From Candidatus Thiomargarita nelsonii (GTDB lineage: Bacteria; Pseudomonadota; Gammaproteobacteria; Beggiatoales; Beggiatoaceae): a stretch of 5,043 nt of DNA. Location: positions 1-5,043 of the forward strand of contig LUTY01002723.1 of assembly GCA_001640045.1 (NCBI GenBank), written 5' to 3'. Shown one piece after another: positions 1-5,043 of the stretch; position 1 is the first letter of the stretch; each line of letters begins with the position of its first letter. The translations under genes and the position numbers were made by a program. The notes under the pieces were generated by a model, which worked only from the letters and a program-made list of their open reading frames with translations, was not told where the DNA came from and ran no database searches.

Positions 1-978
1 GAGAACAGACAATATCATCAAGATGCCTAAATGGCTATATATTTTATTGTTGTCACCTAAAGAAACGCTTATAAAAGCACATAACAGGAAAACAAAAAAA
101 GAATTAACCCACAAAAACGCTTCAAAGGCATTTTGTTTTAAAACCCGTAAATAGTCAATCCATGTCACATTGGGATGATAGTCAGCTGGATTATTAATCA
201 AATTAATCAGAGTATGATGAAAAATGGTAGCCCAGCTATAATTATTCGCTAGATGATTGATAGATAAATAGCTCAAAGCAGATAACACAACAAAGAAAAG
301 ACTGGCTCTCCAATTGAGTCGATATGCAGAAAATAAGCTTAAATAAGTCAATGCGATGAGAACAAATATGATGTTATCTGTTCTGGCAAAAATAGCTAAT
401 ACCAAGAGAAAACAGGCGAAGTACATCCGTCTTTGTTTTAAAACATACATAGCACCTATTAAAATAGCCGCCGATAAAGCATCTGGCGTGAAGGCTCGTG
501 CTATTTGAATGATGCCTGTACTGTGAATAATCAGAAAAGAGAATAAATAGGCATAAAAAGTATCCAGATAATCTAACAGCCAACGCAAGATGAGAATTGA
601 CATGAATAGGCTCGATAAAGCCGAAATAATAACGATGGCGGTGACTAGATTAAGGCCGGTTTTATGTACTAAGTAAGCCAAACTCGTGTAAAGTGGTCTT
701 ATTTTATAAAAAGGCAATTGTTGGTTAAAGTACAGCTCATTTTGCTCCATTTCTTTTTGATAAGCTGTTGCTGTCTGATTGGCATAAGTCTCAGCAGGAA
801 TAGATTGCTTGACAGCTTCATAAGTCATCTGATGAAGAATTTTTTCATCACTTTCTTCTATTGAAAGAACAACGGCGGAATATGGGATCATATCCCAAGT
901 ATAAAAGGGATTAAAAACGGCGTACAATGTAGCTGTTACTAGGTAGGATAGGTATATCAATAGATAGACTCTATTCAT
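1..978 (-). CDS. Polytopic membrane protein, putative GT-C-type glycosyltransferase (3' end outside window)
   Basis: An open frame runs 326 codons from the ATG at 978-976 to the window edge without a stop, so the C-terminus is missing. The protein begins with a hydrophobic segment (about residues 4-22) followed by a polar, Gln/Glu-rich loop (about 38-95). Further hydrophobic stretches lie near 111-131, 141-160, 167-181, 186-217, 225-241 and 288-306. Asp29 (TWD), just after the first helix, sits where GT-C enzymes carry an acidic residue in the first periplasmic loop. The stretch TPDALSAA (164-171), then a basic KQRR turn and FARTDN (197-202), resembles the usual GT-C pattern 'sPdaLs...lxRpdn'. 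Such enzymes move sugars from polyprenyl-phosphate carriers onto lipids, glycans or proteins at the inner membrane. The family call is an inference from pattern; donor and acceptor are unknown, and an uncharacterized membrane protein is the alternative. No clear Shine-Dalgarno precedes the ATG, and a TATAAT box lies only 16 bp upstream, so the leader would be very short. Confidence 0.75.
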   Translation of the reverse strand, partial: MNRVYLLIYLSYLVTATLYAVFNPFYTWDMIPYSAVVLSIEESDEKILHQMTYEAVKQSIPAETYANQTATAYQKEMEQNELYFNQQLPFYKIRPLYTSLAYLVHKTGLNLVTAIVIISALSSLFMSILILRWLLDYLDTFYAYLFSFLIIHSTGIIQIARAFTPDALSAAILIGAMYVLKQRRMYFACFLLVLAIFARTDNIIFVLIALTYLSLFSAYRLNWRASLFFVVLSALSYLSINHLANNYSWATIFHHTLINLINNPADYHPNVTWIDYLRVLKQNAFEAFLWVNSFFVFLLCAFISVSLGDNNKIYSHLGILMILSVL

Positions 979-994
979 GAGAAATTTTGTTCTG

Positions 995-1000
995 ATTATA
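995..1000 (-). promoter_or_regulatory. TATAAT -10-like box for the membrane-protein gene
   Basis: A perfect TATAAT reads leftward inside the left terminal repeat and ends 16 bp before the ATG of the membrane-protein gene. A start site 6-8 bp downstream would leave a leader of only about 10 nt. A -35 hexamer at normal spacing is not evident; TTGATT occurs about 23 bp upstream, which is too far for a standard sigma-70 promoter. In AT-rich DNA a lone -10 box is weak evidence. Confidence 0.3.
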
Positions 1001-1039
1001 ACGCTTTTGGGGGAAAAAATAAAAATCAAGCGAGATCAG

Positions 1040-1123
1040 TTGTTTCGGGAATGGAGTGAAGCGGATTTCCCGAAACTCAGTCGAGGGTTTCGGGAAATCC
1101 GCTCCGCTCCATTCCCGAAACAA
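1040..1123. repeat. Long hairpin made of two inverted REP-like units
   Basis: Two 37-nt arms (1040-1076 and 1087-1123) are reverse complements except at two positions (1057/1106 and 1059/1104), separated by a 10-nt loop. The innermost 17 pairs (1060-1076 with 1087-1103) are perfect. Each arm is itself a hairpin, with GTTTCGGGA pairing with TCCCGAAAC around a 17-nt centre. The DNA could therefore form one long stem or two short ones, like a bacterial interspersed mosaic element of two opposed REP units. No T-tract follows on either strand, so it is a poor intrinsic terminator. Confidence 0.85.
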
Positions 1124-1177
1124 CGAAAAGGACGTTAATTTTTAACCCGTTGATATTATTAACTTCCCCAAAAGAGT

Positions 1178-1183
1178 TATAAT
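1178..1183 (+). promoter_or_regulatory. TATAAT -10-like box facing the dioxygenase gene
   Basis: This is the mirror copy of the TATAAT in the right terminal repeat, reading rightward about 150 bp before the dioxygenase start. TTGATA (1150-1155) lies 22 bp upstream, longer than the usual 16-18 bp spacer. A transcript from here would carry the three 31-bp tandem repeats in its leader. Confidence 0.3.
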
Positions 1184-1235
1184 CAGATTTTATTTAATAA
1201 CATTAACATATACTCAACACGGTCACAAATTGAAC

Positions 1236-1328
1236 TTTTCTGTCATTTCGAGTAGCGCGAGAAATCTTTTCTGTCATGGAAAGTAGCGCGAGAAATCTTT
1301 TCTGTCATGGAAAGTAACGCGAGAAGAT
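1236..1328 (+). repeat. Three tandem copies of a 31-bp repeat
   Basis: The copies are 1236-1266, 1267-1297 and 1298-1328. The unit starts TTTTCTGTCAT and ends GCGCGAGAAATC. Copy 1 has TTTCG where copies 2 and 3 have GGAAA after the CAT; copy 3 changes GTAGCGC to GTAACGC and ends AGAAGATC. Copy 1 can form a short ATTTC/GAAAT stem that the later copies lose. The array has no spacers and ends 4 bp before the dioxygenase ATG, so it forms most of that gene's leader. The core resembles short dispersed repeats of the 'TGTCATTTCGA...GAGAAATCT' type seen between genes in many bacteria; that comparison is from memory. Confidence 0.9.
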
Positions 1329-1332
1329 CGCT

Positions 1333-2274
1333 ATGCTAAATGACAAAAGCGCAGATTATGCCAGTGCTGAGTATAAAAGGATAAATATCTTGAACCTGCA
1401 AACAGAGAACAGCCCATTTAATTTGGACAATGACAAGGCATATCAAGCCTGGCGGGCACGTAAATTGGAAAATTACCCCAGCGATTTATCAGCCTTAGTG
1501 GTAGAAGTCAACGATCCACGTCGCCTGACTCGGGCAGAACATGAAGCTATATTAGCACGTTGTCAGCTTGCCAATATGGCAATTTATGCCAGTGGACTAA
1601 AAAATGAAGATAAAGCGATTCCCCGTGAATTAGGAAAACAATTTAATCTGACTCAATTAGACAACAATATGTGCGCCGATGATGATGCTATCACCTCCTT
1701 AACAGTGGCATCAGGGGGTACGCGACAAACATATATTCCCTATACCAATCGCCCGATTCATTGGCACACAGATGGTTATTATAATGCGCTTGACAAGCAA
1801 ATTTATGCTATTTTATTACATTGTGTGCGTAGTGCCGACAAGGGGGGTGAAAATGCCTTACTGGATCACGATATTGCTTATATCATGCTGCGAGATGAGA
1901 ATCCAGATTATATCCATGCCCTGATGCAGCCTGAAGTGATGTGTATTCCGCCCAATGTGACAAAAGGAGAAGAAATTCGCCCGACTCGCTGTGGTCCCGT
2001 TTTTTCATTAGAACCTGGGGGCAGTTTGCACATGCGTTATACGAAACGGAAACGCTCTATTACTTGGCAATCGGACAAGCTCACCCAGGCAGCCGTGCAA
2101 TTTTTAGAAAAGATGTTAGATAGCGATTCTGCTTATATTTTCAGAGCCACTTTGCAAGCTGGACAAGGGCTGATTAGTAATAATGTCTTGCATGATCGCT
2201 CTGGATTTACGGAGACGAACCAACAACGATTGCTTTATCGGGCGCGTTATTATCAACGGATTGCCAATAGTTAG
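1333..2274 (+). CDS. TauD/TfdA-family Fe(II)/2-oxoglutarate-dependent dioxygenase
   Basis: This 313-residue protein has the double-stranded beta-helix signature of the TauD/TfdA family, which couples oxidative decarboxylation of 2-oxoglutarate to hydroxylation of a small substrate in the cytoplasm. The HxD metal motif is His145-Asp147 (within PIHWHTDGYYN), and the distal metal ligand is His287 (NNVLHDRSGF). Arg299 and Arg303 follow at +12 and +16, close to the spacing of the two 2-oxoglutarate-binding arginines in TauD (+11 and +15). Length is usual for the family and nothing looks damaged. The substrate cannot be told: no transporter or sulfonate, carnitine or halogenated-acid gene lies nearby. 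The first ATG is the best start because the next Met (residue 82) would remove much of the N-terminal domain. GAGAAG just upstream is only a weak ribosome-binding site. The gene stands alone, with a tandem-repeat array in its leader and a hairpin-cluster repeat after its stop. Confidence 0.88.
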   Translation: MLNDKSADYASAEYKRINILNLQTENSPFNLDNDKAYQAWRARKLENYPSDLSALVVEVNDPRRLTRAEHEAILARCQLANMAIYASGLKNEDKAIPRELGKQFNLTQLDNNMCADDDAITSLTVASGGTRQTYIPYTNRPIHWHTDGYYNALDKQIYAILLHCVRSADKGGENALLDHDIAYIMLRDENPDYIHALMQPEVMCIPPNVTKGEEIRPTRCGPVFSLEPGGSLHMRYTKRKRSITWQSDKLTQAAVQFLEKMLDSDSAYIFRATLQAGQGLISNNVLHDRSGFTETNQQRLLYRARYYQRIANS

Positions 2275-2296
2275 TTATTACGCGATGTGCAACTTT

Positions 2297-2397
2297 TTCT
2301 CGACGCAGAGCGTCGATGCCTGCATTCCCACGCGAAGCGTGGGAACGAGAACACGGGAGATTTTCTCGTTCCTTTGCTCCGTGCGCGTCCTACGCAC
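2297..2397. repeat. Hairpin-cluster dispersed repeat between convergent genes
   Basis: Several stems lie in series: CGACGC/GCGTCG (2301-2315), TTCCCACGC/GCGTGGGAA (2325-2345, a perfect 9-bp stem with loop GAA), GGAACGAGAA/TTCTCGTTCC (2342-2351 with 2363-2372, a perfect 10-bp stem), and GTGCG/CGCAC (2381-2397). The second and third stems share bases 2342-2345 and cannot both form fully. The module CGTCGATGCCTGCATTCCCACGC...GTGGGAACGAGA resembles a widely scattered intergenic repeat of filamentous sulfur bacteria and cyanobacteria, as far as I recall. It fills the gap between the dioxygenase and the nuclease-like gene and may end transcription from one side, though only a short TTT follows the 10-bp stem on the plus strand. 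Confidence 0.8.
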
Positions 2398-2417
2398 CCT
2401 CTCTCCACACACTAAAC

Positions 2418-3338
2418 TTATTGCCCAATCACTTCTCGCAAGTTTTGTGCTGTCAATGACCGTTTGAGCCATTCAAATAGACGGTTGTCATCCAAACGAT
2501 AGACCATGGCTTGTATATCTGGATCTAGTGTACCAAATTTTTCTTCCAATAAACGGAGTAGCATTTCGGCACGACCTTTTTCAATACCTTTTTTCTCAAT
2601 ATGGGTAATATATTCCACCTTCTTCTCAGCCTCCTTTTGTTTGACAAACTGGTCAAATCTAGTCGCCAATTCTTCTGGTAATCTTAACATCCAATCCATG
2701 AAATGAAACAATTCCAGTATTTGTTTCTCACTGTATTTTGCCTCATACAGTAGCTTGGTCAATTCCTTTTTCCAGTGGAAGCGTTGCTCTGGAGCCTTTC
2801 GCGTTTCTAGTCCTTTTAGATGCGTCCGTACTACCATGGCAAAGATATTGCCTGATTGTTCTAATTCTGTCCAGCGTTCCTTATAATCTATCAGTTTTAC
2901 CACGGGAAATTTAAAAGACAACTGGCACTCCCCTTTTTCATAGCCAAAACAGTGGGGCCACCAACTGTCACTCTCATCTCCCAAGATAGCTAAACTGATA
3001 ATCGGTTGATCAAAACGATCAAAGATGCGATAGTGATAAACAAACATCCGTTTCTCAAAATCCTTATCATACTGAGATTGGACTTCAAGATGTATATAAA
3101 GTATGGCTTCATCACCATTTTTTTCCCACGCTTTGACCAATTTATCGGCCAAGCGTTTTCCTAATTCCGCATCCCGAACAATTTGTTGAAATTCTTGATC
3201 TAAAAACTCATAGCCCTGTGTCCAGTCAATCGTGGCATGGACTTCTGGAAAAAAGAACGCCATAAACTCTTCAAAATATTGTTCAATGAGTGTTTTCCAA
3301 GGACTATCAATTGGTGTTATAATTTCGGCCATTGACAT
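2418..3338 (-). CDS. Rpn/transposase-like PD-(D/E)XK nuclease family protein with DUF4351-like tail
   Basis: The 306-residue soluble protein matches the large family annotated as Rpn-type recombination-promoting nuclease, putative transposase or 'cytosolic protein'. The N-terminal half carries the PD-(D/E)XK core: Asp65 in KRLADKL, then Glu85 and Gln87 in YIHLEVQSQYD, the ExQ form of the catalytic motif. The conserved KRMFVYHYRIFDRF helix (about 96-109) and ISLAILGDESDSWWP (114-128) follow. A charged, coiled-coil-like stretch (about 230-257) leads into a C-terminal DUF4351-like segment (about 256-306) with LLRLLEEKFGTLDP. Rpn proteins of Escherichia coli cut DNA and raise RecA-independent recombination, but members like this are mostly uncharacterized, and despite the transposase label no movement is implied. 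Start choice is between Met1 and Met3; an AGGGG and a GGA lie upstream and neither settles it. Length is complete and the catalytic residues are intact. It is divergent from the radical SAM gene and convergent with the dioxygenase gene. Confidence 0.9.
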   Translation of the reverse strand: MSMAEIITPIDSPWKTLIEQYFEEFMAFFFPEVHATIDWTQGYEFLDQEFQQIVRDAELGKRLADKLVKAWEKNGDEAILYIHLEVQSQYDKDFEKRMFVYHYRIFDRFDQPIISLAILGDESDSWWPHCFGYEKGECQLSFKFPVVKLIDYKERWTELEQSGNIFAMVVRTHLKGLETRKAPEQRFHWKKELTKLLYEAKYSEKQILELFHFMDWMLRLPEELATRFDQFVKQKEAEKKVEYITHIEKKGIEKGRAEMLLRLLEEKFGTLDPDIQAMVYRLDDNRLFEWLKRSLTAQNLREVIGQ

Positions 3339-3348
3339 ATTCCAAAAT

Positions 3349-3397
3349 CCCCTAGCAACCTGTCAGCTAAGAAAACTTCCGTTCTGACCTAGAGGGG
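3349..3397. repeat. Imperfect inverted repeat in a divergent intergenic region
   Basis: CCCCT (3349-3353) pairs with AGGGG (3393-3397), and inside it TCAG (3363-3366) pairs with CTGA (3384-3387), with unpaired bases between. It lies between the starts of the nuclease-like gene and the radical SAM gene, where an operator or promoter could sit. The pairing is interrupted and could be chance. I see no convincing -35/-10 pair for either gene in this 128-bp gap. Confidence 0.3.
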
Positions 3398-3466
3398 AGT
3401 TAATTGGTGAAAATTGATTGTCGAACAGTAACATGAAAGCTTTGAGGGCAAAAGAGTGAGAATAAG

Positions 3467-4372
3467 ATGCTACTTTCAAATTACGTAAATACTTTCGGTC
3501 AAGACTTGCTACAGCGTTACGGCGAGCGAGTACATAAATTAACCATCAATGCCGGCTTCACCTGTCCAAACCGGGATGGAACTAAAGGACACGGAGGTTG
3601 CACTTTTTGCAACAATACATCTTTTAACCCCAATGCCCGTCATCCACCCTCAATAGCCACACAACTGGAAAATGGCCGCCAAGTCATTGCCAAGCGCACG
3701 GGTGCGCGACTTTTTATGCCCTATTTTCAAGCCTATACGAATACTTATGGCGATGTACAGCATTTAGCCAGACTCTATGAAGAAGCCATCGCCGCACCCG
3801 ATGTTGTCGGCTTATCTATTGGGACACGTCCAGATTGTGTTTCGGAGGAAGTATTAGATTTGTTGGTTAAATACCAAAAGCGTGGATATGAGATATGGCT
3901 AGAATTAGGATTGCAATCAGCTTTTGATGAGACTTTGGAACGCATCCAGCGCGGACATAGTTTTGCTGAATATCGAGAGACGCTACTTGCCGCTAGACAA
4001 CGTGGCATTCCCGTTTGCACTCATCTCATTATTGGCTTACCCGGTGAAGAACGTTGGCATAATTTGGAAAGCTTGAATCGAGTGCTTGAACTCGGCGTAG
4101 AGGGCCTCAAATTGCACCCATTGCATGTTGTCAAGCACACCATTTTAGCAAAGCAATGGCGGCAAGGTTTGTATCATCCCTTAGATATGTCTACTTATGT
4201 TTCCATTGCCGCCGATATGATTGAACGGACTCCACCGGAAATTGTCTATCATCGAGTAACGGCTACAGCCTCAATGGATATTCTACTGGCACCTAATTGG
4301 TGTCATAAAAAATGGGCCGTGTTGAATGCGATTACGGCGACATTGCGTGCAAGGTACGCCTTGCACTCCTAG
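3467..4372 (+). CDS. yhcC: Radical SAM protein, YhcC/TIGR01212 family
   Basis: This 301-residue protein matches the YhcC family closely. It begins with the family-typical LLSNYVNTFGQDLLQRYGERVHKL region, followed by GFTCPNRDGT. The 4Fe-4S cluster cysteines are Cys33, Cys45 and Cys48, giving the unusual Cx11Cx2C spacing of this family rather than the standard Cx3Cx2C. Later conserved blocks are GLSIGTRPDC (115-124), ELGLQS (146-151), THLIIGLPGE (185-194), KLHPLHV (215-221) and the C-terminal NWCHKKW (277-283). The enzyme should reductively cleave S-adenosylmethionine to start a radical reaction; the physiological substrate of YhcC is not settled, and kinship with the Elp3-like spacing hints at a nucleic-acid-related role (inference). 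The start fits the family N-terminus, with a GAGTGAG stretch upstream as a weak ribosome-binding site. It is convergent with rplX at 6 bp, and its last codons contain an 8-bp hairpin. Confidence 0.93.
   Translation: MLLSNYVNTFGQDLLQRYGERVHKLTINAGFTCPNRDGTKGHGGCTFCNNTSFNPNARHPPSIATQLENGRQVIAKRTGARLFMPYFQAYTNTYGDVQHLARLYEEAIAAPDVVGLSIGTRPDCVSEEVLDLLVKYQKRGYEIWLELGLQSAFDETLERIQRGHSFAEYRETLLAARQRGIPVCTHLIIGLPGEERWHNLESLNRVLELGVEGLKLHPLHVVKHTILAKQWRQGLYHPLDMSTYVSIAADMIERTPPEIVYHRVTATASMDILLAPNWCHKKWAVLNAITATLRARYALHS
4347..4366. terminator. Perfect 8-bp hairpin at the end of the radical SAM gene, possible shared terminator
   Basis: GTGCAAGG pairs with CCTTGCAC around a TACG loop. It lies inside the last codons of the radical SAM gene, just before its TAG (4370-4372), and 12 bp from the rplX stop of the opposing operon. 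Symmetry means it can form in transcripts from both sides. No proper T-tract follows in either direction, so intrinsic termination is doubtful; it could equally be a dispersed repeat that landed here. Confidence 0.45.
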
Positions 4373-4378
4373 TCACAT

Positions 4379-4696
4379 TTATTCACTAATGACTTCGCCG
4401 TTTGATTTAAAGTAACGCACTTTGGTGCCATCTTCAAGAAATTTAAATCCGACTCGATCAGGCTTATTAGTCGTTGTATTAACCAGCGCGATATTGGAAA
4501 TGTGGATGGGCATTTCTTTATCGACAATACCACCAGGGCTATTTTGCATAGGATTTCCCCGTGTGTGACGTTTGGCTATATTAATATTTTCTACTATCAC
4601 GCGATCAGAGCCGCGAAAACGGATGATTTTTCCGTATTTACCTTTGTCTTTTCCTGTGATGACAATAACATCATCGCCTGTTTTGATTTTTCGCAT
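4379..4696 (-). CDS. rplX: 50S ribosomal protein L24
   Basis: The 105-residue product is full length for bacterial L24 (E. coli 104). A KOW motif occupies about residues 5-32 (KTGDDVIVITGKDKGKYGKI), followed by the conserved INIAKRH, PGGIVDKE (54-61) and C-terminal RVGFKF...KVRYFKSNGE. L24 is an assembly-initiating protein that binds the 5' region of 23S rRNA and lies near the exit of the peptide tunnel. It follows rplN with 13 bp between stop and start, and a TAAGGA ribosome-binding site overlaps the rplN stop codon. In the usual spc order the next gene would be rplE; here the opposing radical SAM gene ends 6 bp away instead, so L24 is the last gene of this segment. Confidence 0.98.
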   Translation of the reverse strand: MRKIKTGDDVIVITGKDKGKYGKIIRFRGSDRVIVENINIAKRHTRGNPMQNSPGGIVDKEMPIHISNIALVNTTTNKPDRVGFKFLEDGTKVRYFKSNGEVISE

Positions 4697-4706
4697 ATTT
4701 AGTTTA

Positions 4707-4712
4707 TCCTTA
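4707..4712 (-). promoter_or_regulatory. Shine-Dalgarno of rplX overlapping the rplN stop
   Basis: TAAGGA on the minus strand lies 10 nt before the rplX ATG (4696-4694). Its TAA is also the stop codon of rplN. The overlap suggests that ribosomes ending L14 help start L24, as is common in ribosomal protein operons. Confidence 0.8.
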
Positions 4713-5043
4713 AAGAACTTCCGGTGCTAAGGACATAATTCTTGTAAAAGGCCCACCCCTCAATTCACGGGTCACTGGGCCAAAAATACGTGTACCAAGA
4801 GGTTGTTGTTGGTTATTAAGTAATACAGCAGCATTCCCATCAAAACGAATGACCGAGCCATCAGGACGTCTAACACCTTTACGGGTTCTCACCACGACAG
4901 CAGGATGGACTTCTCCTTTTTTGACCTTGCTACGGGGAATCGCTTCTTTTATACTGACTTTTATAATGTCACCAATCTTCGCATAGCGGCGGTGTGAGCC
5001 CCCGAGAACTTTGATACATTTTATTCGACGCGCACCACTATTG
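4710..5043 (-). CDS. rplN: 50S ribosomal protein L14 (N-terminus outside window)
   Basis: The frame is open from the window edge to the stop at 4712-4710 and gives 110 residues starting [19 protein letters not shown]. Compared with E. coli L14 (123 residues), about 12 N-terminal residues are missing beyond the window, for a full length near 122. Conserved blocks include [48 protein letters not shown] and the C-terminal [13 protein letters not shown]...[10 protein letters not shown]14 binds 23S rRNA at the subunit interface, forms a bridge to 16S rRNA, and receives the silencing factor RsfS. It is the first gene of the classical spc operon and is followed directly by rplX. An internal ATG at 4895 is not the start: conserved L14 sequence continues well upstream of it. 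Confidence 0.98.
   Translation of the reverse strand, partial: NSGARRIKCIKVLGGSHRRYAKIGDIIKVSIKEAIPRSKVKKGEVHPAVVVRTRKGVRRPDGSVIRFDGNAAVLLNNQQQPLGTRIFGPVTRELRGGPFTRIMSLAPEVL

Larger units (their letters stand above)
991..1187. repeat. Nested inverted repeat, MITE-like (197 bp)
   Basis: The ends are 22-bp inverted copies at 991-1012 and 1166-1187: CCCCAAAAG, one variable base, then GTTATAATCAGA, reading outward on each strand. They differ at one position. A second inverted repeat (1040-1076 with 1087-1123) lies inside on almost the same centre. The arrangement resembles a small non-autonomous transposable element or a symmetric divergent regulatory region. No target-site duplication is visible beside the ends, so mobility is an inference. 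The left end lies 12 bp from the start codon of the membrane-protein gene. Confidence 0.6.
979..1332. other. Intergenic region between divergent genes, repeat-rich
   Basis: These 354 bp separate the leftward membrane-protein gene from the rightward dioxygenase gene, and I find no convincing protein gene here. Positions 991-1187 form a nested inverted repeat, and 1236-1328 form three 31-bp tandem repeats. The remainder (1188-1235) is AT-rich with no feature I can support. Any promoters of both flanking genes must lie in or beside these repeats. Confidence 0.8.

Noticed and set aside
374..583. 69-codon minus-strand frame
   Set aside because: It lies in another frame inside the long membrane-protein gene, which is open through the window edge and has the coherent hydrophobic pattern.
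1236..1328. CRISPR array
   Set aside because: The three copies are head-to-tail without spacers and no cas gene is nearby.
1941..2123. 60-codon plus-strand frame
   Set aside because: Out-of-frame shadow inside the dioxygenase gene.
2325..2372. Strong intrinsic terminator
   Set aside because: The stems are good but only a three-base T-run follows on the plus strand and none on the minus strand.
2183..2472. Overlapping short frames on both strands across the dioxygenase end and the hairpin repeat
   Set aside because: Their translations come from repeat and shifted coding sequence; they have no family features and overlap two well-supported genes.
2297..3397. Rpn/transposase-like gene with flanking repeats as an insertion sequence
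   Set aside because: The flanking structures on the two sides are unrelated to each other and no target duplication is visible; the family name does not imply a transposon.
3775..4020. 81-codon minus-strand frame
   Set aside because: Antisense shadow of the radical SAM gene with no recognisable features.
4502..4702. 66-codon plus-strand frame
   Set aside because: Antisense shadow of rplX.
4710..4895. L14 starting at the internal ATG at 4895
   Set aside because: Conserved L14 sequence ([28 protein letters not shown]) continues upstream in the same frame to the window edge.

Overview
The window looks like chromosomal DNA from a gammaproteobacterium. The basis is the close resemblance of its L14, L24 and YhcC-type proteins to enterobacterial versions. 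The moderately AT-rich DNA, a PD-(D/E)XK/DUF4351-type protein and several short hairpin-rich dispersed repeats are reminiscent of large sulfur-oxidizing Thiotrichales (Beggiatoa/Thioploca type). That finer placement is an inference from general familiarity, not a database result.

Layout, left to right. (1) Positions 1-978, minus strand: the N-terminal 326 codons of a polytopic membrane protein that resembles GT-C type membrane glycosyltransferases; its 3' end lies outside the window. (2) Positions 979-1332: a 354-bp intergenic region packed with structure. It holds a near-concentric nested inverted repeat (991-1187) and three 31-bp tandem repeats (1236-1328) that run almost into the next start codon. 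(3) Positions 1333-2274, plus: a TauD/TfdA-family Fe(II)/2-oxoglutarate dioxygenase with all expected metal and cosubstrate ligands. (4) Positions 2275-2417: a convergent intergenic region filled by a hairpin-cluster repeat. (5) Positions 2418-3338, minus: an Rpn/transposase-like PD-(D/E)XK nuclease family protein with a DUF4351-like tail. (6) Positions 3339-3466: a short divergent intergenic region. (7) Positions 3467-4372, plus: a YhcC/TIGR01212 radical SAM protein. (8) Positions 4379-5043, minus: ribosomal proteins L24 (rplX, complete) and L14 (rplN, N-terminus beyond the window).

The only clear operon is rplN-rplX, part of the normally well-conserved spc ribosomal operon. The expected next gene, rplE, is absent: only 6 bp after the rplX stop lies the stop of the convergent radical SAM gene, whose last codons contain a perfect 8-bp hairpin. 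This is either a real break of the spc operon or an assembly join. The other genes alternate in orientation and show no common pathway. No complete novel multi-gene system is visible. The most interesting items are the spc-operon break, the 197-bp nested inverted repeat with outward-facing TATAAT boxes, and the repeats abutting gene ends.
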